Positions 59,852 through 64,000 of a DNA stretch of 64,000 nt are shown piece by piece (the stretch's first letter is position 1; the number at the start of each line of letters is the position of its first letter). Position numbers and translations under genes: made by a program. This DNA is from Streptomyces typhae. GTDB lineage: Bacteria; Actinomycetota; Actinomycetes; Streptomycetales; Streptomycetaceae. The notes under the pieces were generated by a model, which ran no database searches, had not been told where the DNA came from, and worked only from the letters and a program-made list of their open reading frames with translations. The DNA lies in assembly GCF_009755605.1 (NCBI RefSeq), contig NZ_WPNZ01000023.1, forward strand, positions 62,001-126,000. Reading direction: 5' to 3'.

Positions 59852-62449
59852 TCACTCGCCGGGGTGGGCGAGTTCGATGTCGTGGCCTTCGACGACGCCG
59901 CTGTCACCGGCCACGGACAGGCTGGTGGCCACGGGCGGGTAGCCGGTCGCGATGACCGTGTACTCGCCGCCGTCCAGGTCCGTGAAGGCGTACTCGCCGT
60001 CCGTACCGGTCGTGGCGGAGGCCACCACGTTCCCGGCCGCGTCCACGAGGGTGACCCGGGCGCCGTTCAGCGGACCGCCCGCGGCCCGCACGGTGCCGAG
60101 CACCCGCGTACCGGAGCGCAGCTCGACCTCGACGCGGGTGACCCCCACGGCGGAGACCTCGACGGGCAGCGCCACCGGCCGGTGCCCCGCCGCGTTCACA
60201 GCGACGGTCACGGGCCCGGGCACCAGCTCGGTGAAGGCGAAGTCGCCCTGCTCACCGGAGGCGCCGGTGGCGAGCACGTCGCCGCGCACGTCGGTGACGA
60301 CCACCATGGCGCCCGCGACGGGCAGCTTGGCGTCCGCGGTGCGCACCGATCCGGTGAGCCCGCTCGTACCGCTCAGGAGCAGGTCGTACCCGAGCGGCTC
60401 GGTGCCGACGACGACGGTGGAGGCCTGCGGCTGGAAGCCGTCGGCGGAGGCGATGAGGACGTACGAGCCCGCGCCGGGGGCGGCCAGGGAGTACGAGCCG
60501 TCGCCCTGCGCGACGGACCGGCCGAGCTGCTGCCCGCCGAGCGAGATCAGCGTCACGGCGGCCCGCGGCACGGGCGCGCTCTCGGCACCGCGCACGTACC
60601 CGGTCACCGGCACTCCGCCGCCGGACGCCTGCGCGGGCGCGGCACCGGAACCGGCGACGGACGCCACGGCGGCGAGCCGCTGCGTGCCCGCGGGCCCGGT
60701 CCCGGGCGCGGGCTCGGTGCGCGCGGCCACGGAGGCGAGCACGGGCTCGTCGTCGACCGGGGCGCCGGTGGCCGTGGGGGTCGCGGTGGCGGTGGCCTCG
60801 GCGGACACCGGGGCGGCGGAGGTCTCCGCGGCCTGTGCGAGGGCGCCCGCCGTACGCAGCGGCACCTCCTTGATGAACAGGGTCACCAGGAACGCGAGGA
60901 ACGCGATGGGCGCGGCGATCAGGAACACGTCCGCGATGCCGTGGCCGTAGGCGCTCTCCATTACGGTCCTGAACGGCGCGGGCAGCGCGTCCAGGTCCGG
61001 GATGCCGCCCCCGCCGGTGCCGCCGTGACCCGCCGCGGCACCCTTCGGGCCGAGGTCGGCGAGGCCGTCCTTGACGTAGTCGCTGATGCGCGTCGCCATC
61101 ACGGCGCCGAGCGCGGAGACGCCCACCGCGCCACCGAGCGACCGGAAGAAGGTGACGACGGAGCTGGCGGCACCGATGTCCTCGGGCGCGACCTGGTTCT
61201 GCGTGCACAGGACCAGGTTCTGCATCATCATGCCGATGCCGAGGCCCATCAGGAGCATGTAGCCGGCGATGTGCCAGTACGGGGTGTCGTACCGCATGGT
61301 GCCGAGCAGACCCAGACCGGCGGTGAGCAGCACGCCGCCGCTGACCAGCCAGGACTTCCACCTGCCCGTCTTGGTGATGAGCTGGCCCGAGACGGTCGAC
61401 GAGACGAACAGGCCCGCGATCATCGGGATCGTCATGACGCCCGACATCGTCGGCGACTTGCCGCGCGCGAGCTGGAAGTACTGGCTGAAGAACACGGTGC
61501 CCGCGAACATCGCGACACCGACGAACAGCGAGGCGACCGAGGCGAGCGCGATGGTCCGGTTGCGGAACAGGCGCAGCGGGATGATCGGCTCGCGCGCCTT
61601 GGACTCGACGAGCAGGAACAGCAGGCCGAGGACGATCGAGCCGCCCACCATCAGATACGACTGCGTGGACAGCCAGTCGTACTTCTTGCCGGAGCCGGAG
61701 CCCGCGAAGGTCACCCAGACCAGGAGCAGCGAGACGGCGGCGGTGATGAAGAACGCGCCGCCCCAGTCGACCTTGACCTCGCGCTTCACGACGGGCAGCT
61801 TCAGGGTCTTCTGGAGCACGATCAGGGCGATGACCGCGAACGGCACACCGACGTAGAAGCACCAGCGCCAGCCGAGCCAGGAGGTGTCGGTGATGACGCC
61901 GCCGAGCAGCGGGCCGCCGACGGTGGCGACGGCGAAGGTCGCGCCGAGGTAGCCGGAGTAACGCCCGCGCTCACGCGGGGAGATCATCGCGGCCATCACG
62001 ATCTGGGCGAGCGCCGACAGACCGCCGACGCCGATGCCCTGCACCACACGGCAGGCGATCAGCATCCCGGCGTTCTGCGACAGACCGGCCGCGGCCGATC
62101 CGAGCACGAAGATCACCAGGGCTATCTGGACGAGCGTCTTCTTGCTGAACAGGTCGGAGAGCTTGCCCCACAGCGGGGTGCTCGCCGTCATCGAGAGCAG
62201 CGCGGCGGTGACGACCCAGGTGTAGGCGGACTGGCCGCCCCCGAGGTCGCCGATGATCTCGGGCAGGGCGTTGGAGACGATCGTCGACGACAGGATCGCG
62301 ACGAACATGCCGAGCAGGAGGCCGGAGAGGGCCTCCATGATCTGCCGGTGCGTCATCGGGGCACCGTCGGCGCCACGGCCGCCGTGCGCGCCGTGCGCTC
62401 CGTGCTTGGCATGGCTGCCCCGCACACCGGACGGTGTGGATGTTGCCAT
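59852..62449 (-). CDS. DHA2-type MFS transporter fused to three carboxypeptidase-regulatory-like domains
   Basis: 865 residues; GGAAAAGGAA upstream of ATG 62449. Residues about 30-535 are a 14-TM MFS exporter (VAILSSTIVSNALPEIIGDL, motif A GKLSDLFSKK). After an Ala/Thr/Pro linker (about 540-610) come three beta-sandwich repeats: VPVTGYVRGAESAPVPRAAV..., LTGSVRTADAKLPVAGAMVV..., VLGTVRAAGGPLNGARVTLV, each closing with a GDGSYSL/GDFAFTEL/GEYAFTDL motif. With an even number of TMs they would be cytoplasmic. Such a C-terminal addition to an exporter is unusual. The gene follows a MarR gene by 26 bp. Confidence 0.92.
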   Translation of the reverse strand: MATSTPSGVRGSHAKHGAHGAHGGRGADGAPMTHRQIMEALSGLLLGMFVAILSSTIVSNALPEIIGDLGGGQSAYTWVVTAALLSMTASTPLWGKLSDLFSKKTLVQIALVIFVLGSAAAGLSQNAGMLIACRVVQGIGVGGLSALAQIVMAAMISPRERGRYSGYLGATFAVATVGGPLLGGVITDTSWLGWRWCFYVGVPFAVIALIVLQKTLKLPVVKREVKVDWGGAFFITAAVSLLLVWVTFAGSGSGKKYDWLSTQSYLMVGGSIVLGLLFLLVESKAREPIIPLRLFRNRTIALASVASLFVGVAMFAGTVFFSQYFQLARGKSPTMSGVMTIPMIAGLFVSSTVSGQLITKTGRWKSWLVSGGVLLTAGLGLLGTMRYDTPYWHIAGYMLLMGLGIGMMMQNLVLCTQNQVAPEDIGAASSVVTFFRSLGGAVGVSALGAVMATRISDYVKDGLADLGPKGAAAGHGGTGGGGIPDLDALPAPFRTVMESAYGHGIADVFLIAAPIAFLAFLVTLFIKEVPLRTAGALAQAAETSAAPVSAEATATATPTATGAPVDDEPVLASVAARTEPAPGTGPAGTQRLAAVASVAGSGAAPAQASGGGVPVTGYVRGAESAPVPRAAVTLISLGGQQLGRSVAQGDGSYSLAAPGAGSYVLIASADGFQPQASTVVVGTEPLGYDLLLSGTSGLTGSVRTADAKLPVAGAMVVVTDVRGDVLATGASGEQGDFAFTELVPGPVTVAVNAAGHRPVALPVEVSAVGVTRVEVELRSGTRVLGTVRAAGGPLNGARVTLVDAAGNVVASATTGTDGEYAFTDLDGGEYTVIATGYPPVATSLSVAGDSGVVEGHDIELAHPGE

Positions 62450-62475
62450 GGGATTCCTTTTCCTGTTCCTGGTAC

Positions 62476-62970
62476 TTACGCGGGTGTACGGGTTGTTTCC
62501 TCGGTCGCGTGCGGCGGCCCGGGGAGCCGGGCCGAAGCCGCGCGGCAGTCCCCGAAGCTGGTGCGCAGGCGCCCGAGCAGCGAGCTGAGCCGGCCGACGT
62601 CGTCGTCGGACCAGTCGTGCAGGTAGTGGGCGAGGGTCCGCATGGACAGCTCGGACAGCTCCGCCAACTTGGCCTCGCCCGCCGGGGTGAGCCGCAGGAT
62701 GCGCGAGCGCCGGTCCGCCGGGTCGGGGGCCCGGTCGATCCAGCCGCGCTCGGCGACGTGCGCCACATGCCTGCTGGTCACGGACATGTCGACGGCGAGC
62801 AGCTCCGCGAGCCTGCTCATCCGCATCTCGCCGTGGCGCTGCAGGAGCGTGAGCACGGCGGCGGAGCCGCCCGGACAGTCGGCGGGCAGGCCCCGGCCGA
62901 GGCCGCGCTTCACGGCGCCGATCGCGCTGAGCTGGCGGGCCAGCTCCTCGTACTCACGCTGTGCGGCCAC
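62476..62970 (-). CDS. MarR-family regulator
   Basis: 164 residues from GTG 62970 (GAGGG eight bases upstream; GTG 62988 adds six residues). Winged HTH with LLQRHGEMRMSRLAELLAVD, MSVTSRHVAHVAERGWIDR and the wing DPADRRSRILRLTPAGE. It precedes the fusion exporter on the same strand by 26 bp, so the two are cotranscribed. Two palindromes containing TTGC/GCAA upstream are probable operators; MarR proteins usually lose DNA binding on ligand contact. Confidence 0.92.
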   Translation of the reverse strand: MAAQREYEELARQLSAIGAVKRGLGRGLPADCPGGSAAVLTLLQRHGEMRMSRLAELLAVDMSVTSRHVAHVAERGWIDRAPDPADRRSRILRLTPAGEAKLAELSELSMRTLAHYLHDWSDDDVGRLSSLLGRLRTSFGDCRAASARLPGPPHATEETTRTPA

Positions 62971-62994
62971 GGCACCCACCCTCACCACTTATTC

Positions 62995-63009
62995 GTTGCT
63001 TAGGGCAAC
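62995..63009. promoter_or_regulatory. MarR operator candidate 1
   Basis: GTTGC-TTAGG-GCAAC, perfect 5-bp arms, 25-39 bp upstream of the chosen MarR start. Confidence 0.6.
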
Positions 63010-63024
63010 CATAGAAGCAGTTGG

Positions 63025-63037
63025 TTGCCGCAGGCAA
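63025..63037. promoter_or_regulatory. MarR operator candidate 2
   Basis: TTGCC-GCA-GGCAA, perfect arms, centre 29 bp from candidate 1. The local AT-rich sequence suggests promoter overlap. Confidence 0.6.
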
Positions 63038-63113
63038 ACTAAATTCGGAGGAAAGGCCTAAAGGGCTGGCAAAAGTCTCCGCCGCCGGATGTAAAGTCGC
63101 CGGTCAGCGGGGG

Positions 63114-63143
63114 TTGGGCCGGGCGCGGGGGATTCGCTAGGGT
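63114..63143 (+). promoter_or_regulatory. Promoter of the small membrane protein gene
   Basis: -35 TTGGGC (63114-63119), 18-bp spacer, -10 TAGGGT (63138-63143); transcription would start at or 1-2 bases before ATG 63152, giving an essentially leaderless mRNA. Confidence 0.5.
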
Positions 63144-63151
63144 CCTGATTC

Positions 63152-63370
63152 ATGGCACACAACCCCCATGCCCCCCAGGGCCCCGAGGGCCAGCACGACC
63201 CGGCGGGCTCCACCCAGATGTTCCGCGCCTTCGTCGACGAGCCGCCGCAGGGCGGCCGCGCCCAGCAGCGGCAGGCGGCGGCCCCGGCGGGCCCGCGCAT
63301 CGGCGTGATCCTCGGCGTGATCGTCGGCGTCGTGATCGTCGCGGCGGTCGCCTGGCTCGCGCTGAAGTAG
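63152..63370 (+). CDS. Small single-pass membrane protein
   Basis: 72 residues: a hydrophilic Gly/Gln/Pro-rich N-terminus (MAHNPHAPQGPEGQHDPAGS, TQMFRAFVDEPPQGG) and one C-terminal membrane segment (IGVILGVIVGVVIVAAVAWL) ending ALK. Typical small Streptomyces membrane protein of unknown role. No Shine-Dalgarno sequence. Followed by a very long terminator. Confidence 0.8.
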   Translation: MAHNPHAPQGPEGQHDPAGSTQMFRAFVDEPPQGGRAQQRQAAAPAGPRIGVILGVIVGVVIVAAVAWLALK

Positions 63371-63422
63371 CCCTTCCGCCAGGTCGGTTCCGCTACTCCT
63401 TCGCCACGGCGGTTACTTCCAC

Positions 63423-63494
63423 CGCACATCATCGGCGGCCTCGGCGCGGACCCGATCGTCCCGCGGTCCGCGCCGAGGCCGCCGATGATGTGCG
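63423..63494. terminator. Exceptionally long bidirectional terminator hairpin
   Basis: A perfect 30-bp inverted repeat: left arm 63423-63452 beginning CGCACATCATCGGCGG, right arm 63465-63494 ending CGATGATGTGCG, 12-nt loop. It stands between the convergent small membrane protein and sigma factor genes. The remaining 63371-63601 sequence shows no gene. Confidence 0.9.
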
Positions 63495-63601
63495 TACCGA
63501 GGGTGACGCTGCCCGAACGCCCCGAGGGGCCAACGGTGTTGGGGAATCAGGGCAGCGGAAAGGAACCTGACCGACCGGGACCGGTTCGGCAGGGGGGCGG
63601 C

Positions 63602-64000
63602 TCAGTCCGCGATGAGCCCTTCCCGCAGCTGCGCCAGCGTCCGCGTGAGCAGCCGGGACACGTGCATCTGCGAGATGCCGACCTCTTCGCCGATCTGCGA
63701 CTGCGTCATGTTGGCGAAGAACCGCAGCATGATGATGCGGCGTTCGCGCGGCGGCAGCTTGGCGAGCAGGGGCTTCAGGGACTCGCGGTACTCGACGCCC
63801 TCCAGGGCGGTGTCCTCGTACCCGAGCCGGTCCGCGAGGGAGCCCTCGCCGCCGTCGTCCTCGGGCGCGGGCGAGTCCAGGGACGAGGCGGTGTACGCGT
63901 TGCCGACGGCGAGGCCGTCGACCACGTCCTCCTCGGACACACCGAGCACGGCGGCCAGTTCGGGCACCGTGGGCGAGCGGTCCAGGCGCTGGGCCAGGTC
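63602..64000 (-). CDS. SigB/SigF/SigN-type RNA polymerase sigma factor, 3' part
   Basis: 133 codons of the C-terminal half; the gene enters from beyond the right edge. Region 3 (RLDRSPTVPELAAVLGVSEE) and region 4 (LPPRERRIIMLRFFANMTQS, QIGEEVGISQMHVSRLLTRT) are those of the sporulation/stress sigma-B/F family. From remembered gene order the counterpart is either sigN or sigF of S. coelicolor; they are neighbours there and cannot be told apart from this fragment, so no symbol is given. Convergent with the small membrane protein gene. Confidence 0.93.
   Translation of the reverse strand, partial: DLAQRLDRSPTVPELAAVLGVSEEDVVDGLAVGNAYTASSLDSPAPEDDGGEGSLADRLGYEDTALEGVEYRESLKPLLAKLPPRERRIIMLRFFANMTQSQIGEEVGISQMHVSRLLTRTLAQLREGLIAD

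Noticed and set aside
59483-62626. 1047-codon plus-strand frame opposite the MFS fusion gene
   Set aside because: His/Arg/Gly-rich antisense frame without recognisable domains.

Overview
This is a stretch of a Streptomyces chromosome. The base composition is very GC-rich with strong G/C preference at third codon positions. GTG starts and ATGA/GTGA start-stop overlaps are common. The gene set is typical of the genus: a subtilisin inhibitor, a MocR regulator, DUF5926, SigF-type sigma factor, DtpA/Sco/ECuC copper genes, GAF-SpoIIE phosphatase and HATPase anti-sigma-like proteins. From memory, the order follows S. coelicolor from about SCO3962 (pheA) to the sigN/sigF pair near SCO4034-4035. I could not run that comparison, and the 40.9-45.6 kb block looks like an insertion into that backbone.

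Layout. 0-7.4 kb: the 5' part of pheA, then a minus-strand copper operon (ycnI - sco - ecuC - copCD - dtpA) preceded by a membrane protein gene. It supplies copper chaperones and a Tat-exported DyP peroxidase. 7.6-17.2 kb: an ATP-binding regulator, a MocR regulator divergent from an AhpD-like gene, an MFS exporter, an aminopeptidase P, a GAF/SpoIIE phosphatase, a Prim-Pol-like protein and a secreted repeat protein. 17.6-24.7 kb: DUF5926, a second ATP-binding regulator, a GDPD enzyme, an HtrA protease, tRNA-Ser(TGA), a small secreted protein and a second Prim-Pol protein. 25.0-32.0 kb: an Asn/Gln-rich secreted protein, a coupled ChsH2-ChsH1-Ltp2-like operon, a DUF1906 protein, an ECF sigma factor and a FadD ligase. 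32.0-40.1 kb: an MFS/TetR divergent pair with two matching operators, a 1682-residue hybrid sensor protein whose kinase signature residues are lost, and a subtilisin inhibitor.

40.3-45.6 kb: tRNA-Ser(GCT) and tRNA-Arg(ACG), then a block of different character. It holds a radical SAM/SPASM enzyme coupled to a 54-residue Cys-containing peptide, a broken Cys-rich small ORF, two small hypothetical genes, a GNAT protein and, divergently, an XRE-PLD regulator with a NUDIX hydrolase. This is my best candidate for an undescribed peptide-modification system. 46-64 kb: a MOSC protein, DUF2797, a monooxygenase-like protein with an amidohydrolase, a four-gene operon (response regulator, histidine kinase, GT2-GtrA, GT39), an MFS/TetR pair with a large palindrome, a YceI-type protein, a MarR-controlled MFS transporter carrying C-terminal carboxypeptidase-regulatory-like repeats, a small membrane protein and the end of a SigB/SigF-type sigma factor.

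A theme runs through the window: short tandem repeats. Inside genes the units are multiples of three (9, 15, 24, 33 bp). Immediately after stop codons, or between genes, units of 11, 13, 16, 22, 23, 27 and 42 bp occur. Several of these arrays start with a copy of the gene's own last codons and stop codon. There is no rRNA, CRISPR array or intact transposase.
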